In this document: positions 38,836 to 47,206 of the stretch, piece after piece
Layout: the number at the start of each line of letters is the position of its first letter
How positions within the stretch are numbered: position 1 is the first letter of the stretch
Source: Streptomyces albus subsp. chlorinus
GTDB lineage: Bacteria; Actinomycetota; Actinomycetes; Streptomycetales; Streptomycetaceae
Length of the DNA stretch: 64,000 nucleotides
Reading direction: 5' to 3'
NCBI RefSeq assembly: GCF_013302895.1
Contig: NZ_VJOK01000001.1
Span: 4,265,261-4,329,260, forward strand
Notes under the pieces: model-generated
Seen by the model: the letters and a program-made list of their open reading frames with translations, nothing else
Told to the model about the DNA's origin: nothing
The model's database searches: none
Translations under genes and position numbers: made by a program

Positions 38836-41163
38836 ATGTCACGCAGTCCTGACGACGGGGAAGAGCGACGACGAGCGGTCGGGGACGCCGAGACGGTGCG
38901 GGACGTCTTCGACGGGATGCCGGCCCGGCTGATCGGGGTGGAGGGGCCGGAGCACCGGGTGGTGGCGGTCGACGCGCTGGGCCGCTCCACGGGTTCCGGC
39001 GCACCGTACTGGGTGGGGCGCCCGCTCGGTGAGCTGTTCTGCGGGGTGCTGGGGCAGCGGCTGCGCCACCTCCTCGACCGGGCCGCGGCCACCGGGGCCC
39101 CGCAGGAGGGGTACGAGTGGCCGGCGGGACCCGGCGGACCGTTCTTCGACCTCACCGCCACCCCGCGCAGGGCGCCCGACGGCGCGGTGACGGGGCACGC
39201 GCTCCTGTGGGTCGACGCCACCGCGCGCGTACGCGAACGGGAGGCCGCGCGGGCGCGGTTGGCCGAGGCGGAGTGCGAACGGGCGCGCGCCGCCGAGGAA
39301 CTGGACTCTCTCCGGCAGGCGCTGCTGCCGGCCGACCTGCCCGTCCTGCCCAGGCTGCGTACGGCGGCACGGTCCGTGCCGGGGAGTGCGGCGGCGGACG
39401 GGCCGGAAGCCGTCGTCGCCGGCGAGGTGGGCGCCGGCGAGGCGGGCGGTGGGGAGCGCGCCTGCGGCAAGGGTGGCAGTGGGGCGTCACCGGGCGGTTG
39501 GTGCGGGGACTGGTTCGACGCGGTGCCGTTGCCGGGCGGGGCGGTGGGCCTGGTGGTCGGTGACGCCGGCTCGTACGGGCCGGTGGCGTCCGTGGTGATG
39601 GGGCAGTTGCGGACGGTCGTGCGGGAGCGGCTGCGGGACGGTGCGGGGGCGGCGGAGGTGCTGCGTGCGGCGAGCCGGTACGCCGCCCAGGCGCGCGGGG
39701 CGCGGGCGGCGACCGCCTGTGTCGTGGTCGTCGATCCCGTGACCGGTCACTTCACCCACGCCACCGCCGGACACCCGCCACCGCTGCGGGTCGCCGCGGA
39801 CGGCACGGCCCGCACTCTGCGCCCCGCCGCCCCGCACGGCCCCCTCGGCACCGGCGCGGCCGACTCCACCGGGCTCGCGGGCGAGGGCACCCTCGCGGAG
39901 GGCGAGGTACTGGTGCTCTACAGCGACGGCCTCGTGGCCCGCCCCGGTGTGACGCCCGCGCAGGGCACCGCCGAACTCGCGACGGCGGTGGGGGAGTCGC
40001 TGGGGGCCTGTGCGGGCCTGCGGGACGGGGTGTATGAGGGGGCACTTGATGTGCCCGAACGGGTCGTGGGGCGCAGCGTCGAGCAGCTGACCCGTACGAC
40101 CGGGCACGCCGACGACGTCACCCTGCTGGCCGCCCAGCGCACCCCGCCGGTACCCGGCCTGGAGGTGGTCCTGCCCGCCGAACGGGCGGGCATCCGGGCC
40201 GCGGGCCTCGAACTGGGGCAGTGGCTGGTGCGCCTGGGAGTGCGTCCCCAGGACGAGAGCGCCCTCCAGCACGCGGTGGGAGAGCTGCTCACCAACGCGG
40301 TCGAGCACGGCTACGCGGAGCATGGCTACGGGAAGCACGGCTACGGGGAGGACGGCGATCGCGGGGGAGAGGGAGAAGGCGGCGAACACGATGAAGGGGA
40401 CGAAAGCGGTCGAGGTGCCGGACGCGGCCGCCACGGCGAAGGCGACGGAGGCCACGGCGGAGGCAAGGGAGGCCACGGAGGCGGTGAAGGCGACAGGAGT
40501 GGTGGAGGCGGCGGGGGTGGCGAGGGCGCCGGGGCCGGGCCGCCCGAGGTGACGCTGCGGGCGCGGATCACCGACGACGGCTGTGCCGAGGTGTCCGTCT
40601 CCGACCGGGGCCGGTGGCGGGAGCCGCGCGGCGGGACGGACCGGGGCCACGGGCTGGCCATGGCGGGCATGTTCAGCGACGACCTGCGCATCGAGCGCGG
40701 CCACCCCGATCCCGGCGGCACGACGGTGACCCTGCGGCGGCGGGTGCGGCGGCCGGTCGGCCGGGTTCCCTCCGGGCGCCGTCGGCGAGTCGGCGTGTGC
40801 GGGGACGGCGGGCTCACCGTCGAGGAGCGGCCGGACGCGCCGGGGTGGGTGCGGGTCAGCGGCACGGTGGACGCCACCACCGCCGACCGCTTCGACGCGG
40901 GCCTGCGCCGCGCCAGCCGCAACGGCACGCGGTCGGTCACCGTCGACCTGACCGGCGTACGGCGTCTGGCCGGAGCGGGGGTGACGGTGCTGCACCGGTT
41001 GCGGGCCCAGAGCGCTGCCCACGCGCGGACGCTGACGGTCTACGTCCCCGAGGGCGCGCCCGCGACGACCGCGCTGGAGCTGGTCTCCTTGCCGTACACG
41101 ACACGACGGCCGCCGCCGGGTGGCGGTGACGTACCGCCGCCGGGCGCCGGTGTCCGGGGGTGA
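38836..41163 (+). CDS. PAS - SpoIIE (PP2C) phosphatase - RsbW-like ATPase - STAS fusion protein
   Basis: 775 residues from ATG 38836 with GTGAAAGG upstream. Order: PAS-like sensor (~20-125), a coiled-coil linker, SpoIIE/PP2C phosphatase (~165-435) with metal-binding GDWFDAVPLP, VVGDAGSYG, YSDGLVARPG and HADDVTLLA, an anti-sigma-type HATPase (~440-645) with N-box ELLTNAVEHGY and G-box GHGLAMAGMFSDD, and a C-terminal STAS-like domain (~665-760). A Gly/Glu/His-rich insert of ~70 residues (HGYAEHGYGKHGYGEDGD onward) splits the ATPase. The STAS domain reads RRLAGAG where DSSG is expected, so the phosphorylatable Ser is absent. All classes of partner-switching component are in one chain. Confidence 0.88.
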   Translation: MSRSPDDGEERRRAVGDAETVRDVFDGMPARLIGVEGPEHRVVAVDALGRSTGSGAPYWVGRPLGELFCGVLGQRLRHLLDRAAATGAPQEGYEWPAGPGGPFFDLTATPRRAPDGAVTGHALLWVDATARVREREAARARLAEAECERARAAEELDSLRQALLPADLPVLPRLRTAARSVPGSAAADGPEAVVAGEVGAGEAGGGERACGKGGSGASPGGWCGDWFDAVPLPGGAVGLVVGDAGSYGPVASVVMGQLRTVVRERLRDGAGAAEVLRAASRYAAQARGARAATACVVVVDPVTGHFTHATAGHPPPLRVAADGTARTLRPAAPHGPLGTGAADSTGLAGEGTLAEGEVLVLYSDGLVARPGVTPAQGTAELATAVGESLGACAGLRDGVYEGALDVPERVVGRSVEQLTRTTGHADDVTLLAAQRTPPVPGLEVVLPAERAGIRAAGLELGQWLVRLGVRPQDESALQHAVGELLTNAVEHGYAEHGYGKHGYGEDGDRGGEGEGGEHDEGDESGRGAGRGRHGEGDGGHGGGKGGHGGGEGDRSGGGGGGGEGAGAGPPEVTLRARITDDGCAEVSVSDRGRWREPRGGTDRGHGLAMAGMFSDDLRIERGHPDPGGTTVTLRRRVRRPVGRVPSGRRRRVGVCGDGGLTVEERPDAPGWVRVSGTVDATTADRFDAGLRRASRNGTRSVTVDLTGVRRLAGAGVTVLHRLRAQSAAHARTLTVYVPEGAPATTALELVSLPYTTRRPPPGGGDVPPPGAGVRG

Positions 41164-41235
41164 CCGCGCGCCCCGGCCCCGGCGGGGAGAACGCGCGCCC
41201 GGCGCCTGACCGGTGACGGCCGCGCCGGGCGGCGC

Positions 41236-42639
41236 CTAACTCCAGGTGCTCCCCGCGAAGTGCAGGTCCTCCAGGGCGTCGAGGACCACGGTGCGCTGGT
41301 ACCAGTCGAGCCACTGGCCCGCCTGCGTGCCGATCACGTCCAGCTCCCGGGCCTGGGCCGGGGACAGGGCCCGCACGGGACGCGGGTGGTGCGTGGAGAC
41401 GATGCCCTCCAGCCGTCCGGGTGCCGCCAGCAGCGGTGTGCTGTGGCAGCCGCGGCTGCCCGCCGCCAGGATGGTTTGCCGGGCGGGTTCGGTGAACACC
41501 TCGTCCGTGGCCACGTCGGTGACGGTGACGCGGGTGCCGTGCTGGGCGGCCAGCGCGCAGGAGGTGCTGTCCTTGCCGACGCGGTCGAAGAACTCCACGA
41601 AGTCCTCGTCCAGTCCGGCGTGCTTCTCCAGCCGGAGGTCCCCGGTGACCGGGTCGACGAGCTGCACGTTGCCCATCGTCGTCTCGGCGACCTCCATGCT
41701 GCGGCGCAGGACGGCGGAGAGCACCTCCGCCGTGTTGGCCGAGGCGGCGCGCAGGCCGGGCGCGAACGCCAGCGCGGGCGGCGAGCGGCGCTCGCGCCCC
41801 GGGAACCACTCGCCGTCCGGCGTGCGCGGGCGGGGCACGAGGACGACGGCGGTGGCCAGGGTGCGCAGCCGGACGTTGAACCGCTGCGAGCTGGCCTCCA
41901 TGAGCGCGAAGGCCGCCCGGTCGTCCGGCAGGCGGTAGCGCTCCTCCAGGATCCCCTGGGCGCGGGAGACCAGCGGGTGCGTCCGGGCCTTGGCCCGCAG
42001 GTCCCGCACCTCCCGCCGCAGCCGCGCCAGTTCGGAGCCGGCGTCGGCGTCGGCCCTGGCCCCGGCGCCGGACCCGTCACCCGTTCCGGTGCGGGGGCCG
42101 GGGAGGCGGGCGGGGGCCGCGCCCGCGGTCCCAGGGGCTCCGGCCCGGCCGTTTCCGGTTCCGGTTCCGATACCAGCACCGGCAGTGCCACCGGCACCGG
42201 GACCAGTACCAGCACCAATACCGCCACCGCCACCGCTGCCACCGCCGCCGCCACCACCGGCCCCGGCGCCGTGGAGGGCGGGAACGCAGGCGGCAGCGGC
42301 CTGTCCGACGTCGCGCACCACGCTGAGGGCGCCGTCGGCGGCCAGCAGGCGGCCCACCACCTCGTCGGGGGTGGCCGTCAGCAGCCGGCTGCCGCGCTCG
42401 GCCAGGTCGTGGGCGCAGGAGACCAGGGCGCGCACGCCCGCTGCCGAGACCAGCGGCACCAGTGCGAGGTCGAGCACCACGGCCGTGCACCCGGGGGCGG
42501 GGTTCGCGGCGGCGCTCAGCGCGGGGTGACCGGCGTCCCGTATGCCTCCCTCGGCCCGTACGACCCACAGGCCGGTGCCGCCGGGAAGCCGTACCACTTC
42601 CGTCCGGACGGCGCCGGGCTCGGCGTCCGTGCTGACCAT
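41236..42639 (-). CDS. STAS - ANTAR - GAF regulatory protein
   Basis: 467 residues from ATG 42639 with GAAGGG upstream. N-terminal STAS-like domain (~10-115; core LVPLVSAAGVRAL, again without the usual phosphorylatable Ser), then a ~90-residue Gly-rich linker, an ANTAR domain (~215-280: VRDLRAKARTHPLVSRAQGI ... AFALMEASSQRFNVRLRTLA) and a GAF domain at the C-terminus (GNVQLVDPVTGDLRLEKHAG). ANTAR domains bind paired hairpins in nascent RNA and prevent termination. It is convergent with the phosphatase fusion gene. An anti-antisigma-like domain joined to an RNA antiterminator implies a signalling link between the two gene products, though that is inference. Confidence 0.87.
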   Translation of the reverse strand: MVSTDAEPGAVRTEVVRLPGGTGLWVVRAEGGIRDAGHPALSAAANPAPGCTAVVLDLALVPLVSAAGVRALVSCAHDLAERGSRLLTATPDEVVGRLLAADGALSVVRDVGQAAAACVPALHGAGAGGGGGGGSGGGGGIGAGTGPGAGGTAGAGIGTGTGNGRAGAPGTAGAAPARLPGPRTGTGDGSGAGARADADAGSELARLRREVRDLRAKARTHPLVSRAQGILEERYRLPDDRAAFALMEASSQRFNVRLRTLATAVVLVPRPRTPDGEWFPGRERRSPPALAFAPGLRAASANTAEVLSAVLRRSMEVAETTMGNVQLVDPVTGDLRLEKHAGLDEDFVEFFDRVGKDSTSCALAAQHGTRVTVTDVATDEVFTEPARQTILAAGSRGCHSTPLLAAPGRLEGIVSTHHPRPVRALSPAQARELDVIGTQAGQWLDWYQRTVVLDALEDLHFAGSTWS

Positions 42640-42763
42640 GTTCAGCCCTTCTTCCTCCCCCGCGCGGACACTTGCACCACGACAACAGTACTCATCATGG
42701 TGGACGGCCCCGCAGCTCGGGCCTCCCACACCCCTTGTGGGTGCCGGTCCGCCGCTCCACCGT

Positions 42764-43756
42764 ATGGGCATGGAACTGGAACTCAGACACCTCAAGGTCG
42801 TTTCGGCCATCGCCGAGGCGGGGAGTCTGACGCGGGCGGCCACCGGGTTAGGGCTGGCGCAGCCCGCGTTGAGCGCACAGCTCAAGCGGATGGAACGGGC
42901 GCTGGGCGGCGCCCTGTTCGTGCGGGGGCCGCACGGGGTGCGCCCCACCGAGCTGGGGGAACTGGTGCTGGAGCGGGCCCGGGTGCTGGTTCCCGCGGTG
43001 GCCGAACTCCAGGAGGAGGCCCGCAGGCTGAGCCGCACCCGGCACACGGGCCGCGGCGGGCCGGTCCGCTTCCGGCTGGGCGGCACCCACGGCCCTCTCC
43101 TCGGCGGCCTCGTCGACCGGCTGGCCTCCGCGCACCCGAGCGCGACCGTGACCACCTGGACGTCCTGGTCGGCCGTCGAACTGGGCCGCCTGGTGGCCGA
43201 GGGCCGGATCGACTACGCCCTCACCGGGGTGTGCGGCCAGAGCCCGCCGCCGTCCTCCGGCACGGGGGAGCGGATCGTCTGGCGGGATGTGGCCGTCGAT
43301 CCGGTGTTCGTCATGCTCCGCGAGGGGCATCCCCTCGCCGGTGAGGAAGAGGTGCCGCTCGGCGCCCTGGCCGAGGCCCGCTGGACCAACGTGCCCGGCG
43401 ACGGCTGCTTCGCCGAGTGCTTCGCCGCGGCCTGCGCCCGGGCCGGATTCACCCCGCGGGCCGTCTACGAGGCGGACACCGCCTCCTGCGTCCACCTGGT
43501 GCAGGTCGGGCGCGCGGTCGGCCTGTGCCGGGCGACCTTCCCGCCGACCCCCGGCCTGGTGACCCGGCCGCTGGCCGGCTCCCCGCTGATGTGGCGGCAC
43601 GTGCTGGGCTGGCACCCGGACTCACCCGCCGCGCACACCGCGCGGGAGACCCTGGCGCACGCCCGCGCGGTCCACGAGAGCGCCGCCGGGCTGAGCCCCA
43701 GCTACGTCCGCTGGCGCCGCGCCCACCCCGCCCCGGCCGCCTCACCGGCCCCGTGA
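42764..43756 (+). CDS. LysR-family transcriptional regulator
   Basis: 330 residues from ATG 42764; ATG 42770 gives the common MELELRHLKVVSAIAEAGS start, and neither has a good ribosome site. The N-terminal winged helix (SLTRAATGLGLAQPALSAQL) is followed by the LysR linker helix (FVRGPHGVRPTELGELVLER) and a periplasmic-binding-like effector domain (FRLGGTHGPLLGGLVDRLAS; YALTGVCG; AVDPVFVMLREGHPLAGEEE). The neighbour upstream is divergent (STAS-ANTAR-GAF), the neighbour downstream is a serine protease. Either could be the target. The 3' end and stop codon lie in a 23-bp direct duplication. Confidence 0.92.
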   Translation: MGMELELRHLKVVSAIAEAGSLTRAATGLGLAQPALSAQLKRMERALGGALFVRGPHGVRPTELGELVLERARVLVPAVAELQEEARRLSRTRHTGRGGPVRFRLGGTHGPLLGGLVDRLASAHPSATVTTWTSWSAVELGRLVAEGRIDYALTGVCGQSPPPSSGTGERIVWRDVAVDPVFVMLREGHPLAGEEEVPLGALAEARWTNVPGDGCFAECFAAACARAGFTPRAVYEADTASCVHLVQVGRAVGLCRATFPPTPGLVTRPLAGSPLMWRHVLGWHPDSPAAHTARETLAHARAVHESAAGLSPSYVRWRRAHPAPAASPAP

Positions 43757-43796
43757 GCACGCGCGCCATAACCCCGTGAGCACGCGCGCCATAACG
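43751..43796 (+). repeat. 23-bp tandem duplication at the lysR stop
   Basis: 43751-43773 is repeated at 43774-43796 with one mismatch at the last base, and a third partial copy begins at 43797. The first unit contains the TGA stop of the LysR gene, so the duplication lies outside coding sequence except at its edge. Confidence 0.9.
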
Positions 43797-43905
43797 CCGT
43801 GGGAGGGGGCAGGCTGAGAGGTCCGGGGCGCGACGGCGCCGGTCTACGGTGTCGCCAACCCCGCCCCTGACCCCACCGGGGGCGCCCCACCCCGAGGAGA
43901 ACTCC

Positions 43906-45318
43906 ATGGCACCGCCCGCGAGTTCCTGCCCGCCGCCCTCTCCCCGCAGACCCGCCGCCACCCGCCGCCGCCTCGCGGCGACCGCGGCCGCCACCGTCGC
44001 GACGGCCGGCCTCGTCCTACCCTCCCTCACCGGCGCCGCCCAGGCGTCCAGCACCCACGCACCCCGCCCGGCCGCCGCATCCCGGGGCGAGGCACCCGAC
44101 CCCGACCTGCTCCGCGCCATGAGCCGCGACCTGGGACTGACCACCGGGCAGGCCCGCGCCCGGCTGGCCAACGAGGCCGAGGCGGCCGCCACCACGGCGA
44201 AGCTGCGCTCCGCGCTCGGTGACAGCTTCGCCGGGGCGTACGTGACCGGGAAGACCGCGGCCCGCACCACCGTGGCGACCACCGACCCGGCACAAGCGCG
44301 CCGCATCACCGAGGCAGGTGCCACCGCACGCGTCGTCGAGCGGGACCTGCGCGCCCTCGACCGGGTGCGCGAGGCCCTCGACCGTGCCGCCGACCGCGCG
44401 GACCCGGCGGGCGTCCGCGTCTGGTACGCCGATGTCCGGGGCAACGACGTGGTCGTGGAGGCCGCCTCCTCCCCGGCGGCCCGCGCCTTCCTGCGCCGCG
44501 CGGGCGTCGAACGCGACCAGGTCACGCTCCGCCGCACCGACGCCAGGCCCCGCACCTTCGCCGGCCTGCGCGGCGGCGACGCGTACTACATGAACGGCAG
44601 CGGCCGCTGCTCCCTCGGCTTCTCCGTCACCCGGGGCGGCCAGGGCGGGTTCGTGACGGCCGGGCACTGCGGCACCGCCGGCACCACCACCTCCGGCTAC
44701 GACCAGCAGGCGCAGGGCACCTTCCAGGGCTCCACCTTCCCCGGCCGCGACCACGCCTGGGTCGCCACCAACGGCAACTGGACCCCGCGCCCCCTCGTCA
44801 ACGGGTACGGCAGGGGCGATGTGACGGTGAACGGCTCCACCCAGGCCCCGGTGGGCGCCTCGGTGTGCCGCTCCGGCTCGACGACCGGCTGGCACTGCGG
44901 CGTCATCCAGCAGCACAACACCAGCGTCACCTACCCGCAGGGCACCGTCTCGGGGGTGACGCGCACGAACGTGTGCGCCGAACCGGGCGACTCCGGCGGC
45001 TCGTTCCTCTCCGGCGACCAGGCCCAGGGCATGACCTCCGGCGGCTCCGGCAACTGCGGCAGCGGCGGCACCACGTACTACTACCCGGTCAACCCCGCGC
45101 TCCAGGCGTACGGCCTCACCCTCGTCACCGGCGGGGGCGGCGGCCCGACGGACCCGCCGACCGACCCGCCGGCCGAGGGCAGCTGGGCGGTGGGCACCCA
45201 GTACGCGGTGGGGGACCAGGTGACCTACAACGGTGCCACCTACCGCTGCGTCCAGGCCCACACCGCGCAGCCGGGCTGGAACCCCGAGGACGCCCCCTCC
45301 CTGTGGACCCGGGTCTGA
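43906..45318 (+). CDS. Secreted chymotrypsin-like serine protease with chitin-binding domain (streptogrisin C-like)
   Basis: 470 residues from ATG 43906 with GAGGAGA upstream. A Tat/Sec-type signal (ATRRRLAATAAATVATAGLV) is followed by an alpha-lytic-type pro-region (~60-215), then the mature S1 protease with TAGHC (His254), RDHAWV (Asp282) and PGDSGGS (Ser363). A short Pro/Thr linker (GGPTDPPTDPP) leads to a C-terminal CBM5/12 chitin-binding module (GTQYAVGDQVTYNGATYRCV ... WNPEDAPSLWTRV). The pro-region folds the enzyme and is removed by autocleavage. The combination matches streptogrisin C, which attacks proteins in chitinous material. Confidence 0.94.
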   Translation: MAPPASSCPPPSPRRPAATRRRLAATAAATVATAGLVLPSLTGAAQASSTHAPRPAAASRGEAPDPDLLRAMSRDLGLTTGQARARLANEAEAAATTAKLRSALGDSFAGAYVTGKTAARTTVATTDPAQARRITEAGATARVVERDLRALDRVREALDRAADRADPAGVRVWYADVRGNDVVVEAASSPAARAFLRRAGVERDQVTLRRTDARPRTFAGLRGGDAYYMNGSGRCSLGFSVTRGGQGGFVTAGHCGTAGTTTSGYDQQAQGTFQGSTFPGRDHAWVATNGNWTPRPLVNGYGRGDVTVNGSTQAPVGASVCRSGSTTGWHCGVIQQHNTSVTYPQGTVSGVTRTNVCAEPGDSGGSFLSGDQAQGMTSGGSGNCGSGGTTYYYPVNPALQAYGLTLVTGGGGGPTDPPTDPPAEGSWAVGTQYAVGDQVTYNGATYRCVQAHTAQPGWNPEDAPSLWTRV

Positions 45319-45338
45319 CCCCGCCACCCCTCGGCTCC

Positions 45339-45377
45339 GCGCCCGCCCCGGGCCCTGCTCCTGCCCGGGCCGGGCGC
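45339..45377 (+). terminator. Terminator after the protease gene
   Basis: Stem 45339-45353 with 45363-45377 pairs 14 of 15 bases around a 9-base loop; an A7 run follows at 45387-45393. It ends the protease transcript. Confidence 0.75.
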
Positions 45378-45457
45378 GGCTCCATGAAAAAAATCCGGAT
45401 CCGGCCCGGCCCGCATGTCACATCCGCCGCGCGCGCTCCGTCGTACGGGTGAAGAAC

Positions 45458-45530
45458 GCACCGCCGCCCCTGGCGGTACAGCGCACCGCCGCCCCTGGCG
45501 GTACAGCGCACCGCCGCCCCTGGCGGCACC
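45458..45530 (+). promoter_or_regulatory. Three tandem 25-bp palindromic repeats before the AhpD-like gene
   Basis: Units start at 45458, 45483 and 45508; the first two are identical and the third differs in its last bases. Each contains the inverted repeat ACCGCC GCCCCT GGCGGT (last unit ends GGCGGC). They end 22 bases before ATG 45553. Three evenly spaced dyads just upstream of a gene look like operator sites. The 25-bp spacing is about 2.4 helical turns, so adjacent sites would face different sides. Confidence 0.6.
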
Positions 45531-45552
45531 TGAACGAGACGAGGAGCGCACC

Positions 45553-46011
45553 ATGACCGCACGGATCGCCAACCCCGCGTCCCTGCTGCCGGACGGCGTG
45601 CAGCCCATCCAGCAGCTGATGAAGGCCGCCCACGGGTCCGGGGTGCCCAAGGCCACGCTGGAGCTGGTCCACCTGCGCGCGAGCCAGATCAACGGCTGCG
45701 GCTTCTGCGTCGACTACGGCGTGCGCAGCGCGCGCGAGTCGGGGGAGACCGACGAGCGCCTGCACGCGGTGGCCGCCTGGCGCGACACCCCGTACTTCAC
45801 GGAGGAGGAGCGCGCGGCGCTCGCCCTGGCGGAGGCGGCGACCCGGCTGGCCGACCGTACGGACCCGGTCCCCGACGAGATCTGGGACGAGGCGGCCAGG
45901 CACTACGACGAGAAGCAGCTCGCCGGCCTGCTCCTGATGATCGGCCTCACCAACCTGTTCAACCGGTTCAACGTGCCCACCCGGCAGCCCGCGGGCGCGA
46001 AGCTCTACTGA
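45553..46011 (+). CDS. Carboxymuconolactone decarboxylase / AhpD-like protein
   Basis: 152 residues from ATG 45553 with GAGGAGCG upstream. The CMD/AhpD core shows ELVHLRASQINGCGFCVDYG with the catalytic Cys-Gly-Phe-Cys (CxxC) pair and the proton-relay region, then YFTEEERAALALAEAATRLA and LMIGLTNLFNRFNVPTR. AhpD proteins are disulfide reductases/hydroperoxidases that protect against peroxides; other members are lyases. The next gene encodes a MarR regulator, a pairing often found for oxidative stress genes, and could act on the three palindromes upstream. Confidence 0.88.
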   Translation: MTARIANPASLLPDGVQPIQQLMKAAHGSGVPKATLELVHLRASQINGCGFCVDYGVRSARESGETDERLHAVAAWRDTPYFTEEERAALALAEAATRLADRTDPVPDEIWDEAARHYDEKQLAGLLLMIGLTNLFNRFNVPTRQPAGAKLY

Positions 46012-46081
46012 GCGCCGCCCCTCCCGCACCCGGCGGGGCCCGCTCCCGCCGTGCCGTGCCCCCCGACGGCAGAATTGAGCG

Positions 46082-46801
46082 GTGAACGGGAGACGAGAGG
46101 TCGGGCGAGAGGGGCAGCACGTGCCGGGAGAGACCCCACCCGGTGAGAGAGCCGAGACGGACGGAGGCCGCACGCGACAACCGGGAGCGACGGACCGGCC
46201 GGAGCGGCCGGAGCGGCCGGACCGGCCGGACGCGGTGGACGCGGTGGAGGGGACGGGCACGGGGGGCGGGACAGGCCCCGGCGACGCGGGGGACGCCGGG
46301 GACGTGGTCGCCAGGGTGCTCGGCCAGTGGCAGCGGGTGCTGCCCGGTCTCGACACCGGACCCATCGGGGTGATCGGCCGGCTCACCAGGTGCGCGGCCC
46401 TGCTGCGGCAGGCGTCCGACGCGCCGCTGGCGCACGAGGGGTTCTCCCGCGCCGAGTTCGACATCCTCAGCGCCCTGCGCAGGGAGGACCGCGAGCTGAC
46501 GCCGGGCCAGTTGGCTCGGGAGACCTACGCCTCCGGCACGGCCGTCACCAAGCGGGTGCGGACGCTGGAGGAGAAGGGCCTGGTCGCACGCCGTCCGGAC
46601 GACCGGGACCGCCGTGTGGCACACCTGTCGCTCACCGCGGGCGGCCGGGAGCTGGTGGACCGGATCATGCCCGAGCAGATCGCCTACGAGCGCTCACTGC
46701 TCTCGGGCCTGGCGGATGAGCAGCGCGACCAGCTCGCCCAGGTGCTGGGCGAGCTGCTGCGGCTGCTGGAGAGCAGGGAGGGCACGCGTCGGGGGCGCTG
46801 A
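46082..46801 (+). CDS. MarR-family transcriptional regulator
   Basis: 239 residues from GTG 46082, or only ~165 from GTG 46304, because the first ~75 residues are a disordered Arg/Pro/Gly-rich leader (RPERPERPDRPDAVDAVEG). The MarR core begins at ARVLGQWQRVLPGLD and contains the winged helix SRAEFDILSALRREDRELTP, TYASGTAVTKRVRTLEEKGL and the wing RRPDDRDRRVAHLSLTAGG. MarR proteins usually repress divergent or neighbouring genes and are released by small phenolic compounds or oxidation. Its likely target is the AhpD-like gene. Convergent with the DUF2277 gene. Confidence 0.9.
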   Translation: MNGRREVGREGQHVPGETPPGERAETDGGRTRQPGATDRPERPERPDRPDAVDAVEGTGTGGGTGPGDAGDAGDVVARVLGQWQRVLPGLDTGPIGVIGRLTRCAALLRQASDAPLAHEGFSRAEFDILSALRREDRELTPGQLARETYASGTAVTKRVRTLEEKGLVARRPDDRDRRVAHLSLTAGGRELVDRIMPEQIAYERSLLSGLADEQRDQLAQVLGELLRLLESREGTRRGR

Positions 46802-46867
46802 GCCGGACGACTCAGCGGGCGGTGCCCCCGCTCTCCAGCGGCTCGGCGGCCGGCGCCTCCCGGCGGC

Positions 46868-47089
46868 TCAGCGGGCGGCGCCGGCGCCCCTCACCTCCAG
46901 GGTCTCCAGCAGCTGCCTGGTCGCCCAGGTCACGCGCTCGACGGCCTCGTCGAACGCGGCCTGGTTGTGCGCGGCGGGCGTCCGGAATCCGGACACTTTG
47001 CGGACGTACTGGAGGGCGGCGGCCCGCATGTCGTCCTCGGTGACGGTTTCGGCGTAGGGCGGACGCAGCGTCCTGATGCTTCTGCACAT
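46868..47089 (-). CDS. DUF2277 family protein
   Basis: 73 residues from ATG 47089, with GGAAGT just upstream. The family signature is at the start: MCRSIRTLRPPYAETVTED, then VRKVSGFRTPAAHNQAAFDE. DUF2277 proteins are small, widespread in actinobacteria and without known function; the Cys2, the RTLRPP motif and the conserved Arg residues suggest a nucleic acid or nucleotide contact, but nothing more can be read. The 3' end is convergent with the MarR gene and the frame continues open upstream only as a shadow. Confidence 0.88.
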   Translation of the reverse strand: MCRSIRTLRPPYAETVTEDDMRAAALQYVRKVSGFRTPAAHNQAAFDEAVERVTWATRQLLETLEVRGAGAAR

Positions 47090-47206
47090 ACTTCCGACGG
47101 TACGTTCCGTCTGCCTTTTACTCGCCTGTCCGGGTGATGCGAGGTACGCTCGAAAACGCCGTGACGTGGGTATACGTCGCTCTGTTCCCGGAAGGGAGGG
47201 CGGACC

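Noticed and set aside
43849..43905. Upstream in-frame start of the serine protease at GTG 43849
   Set aside because: It would put a hydrophilic Pro-rich segment before the signal peptide; ATG 43906 has a ribosome site and a proper signal start.
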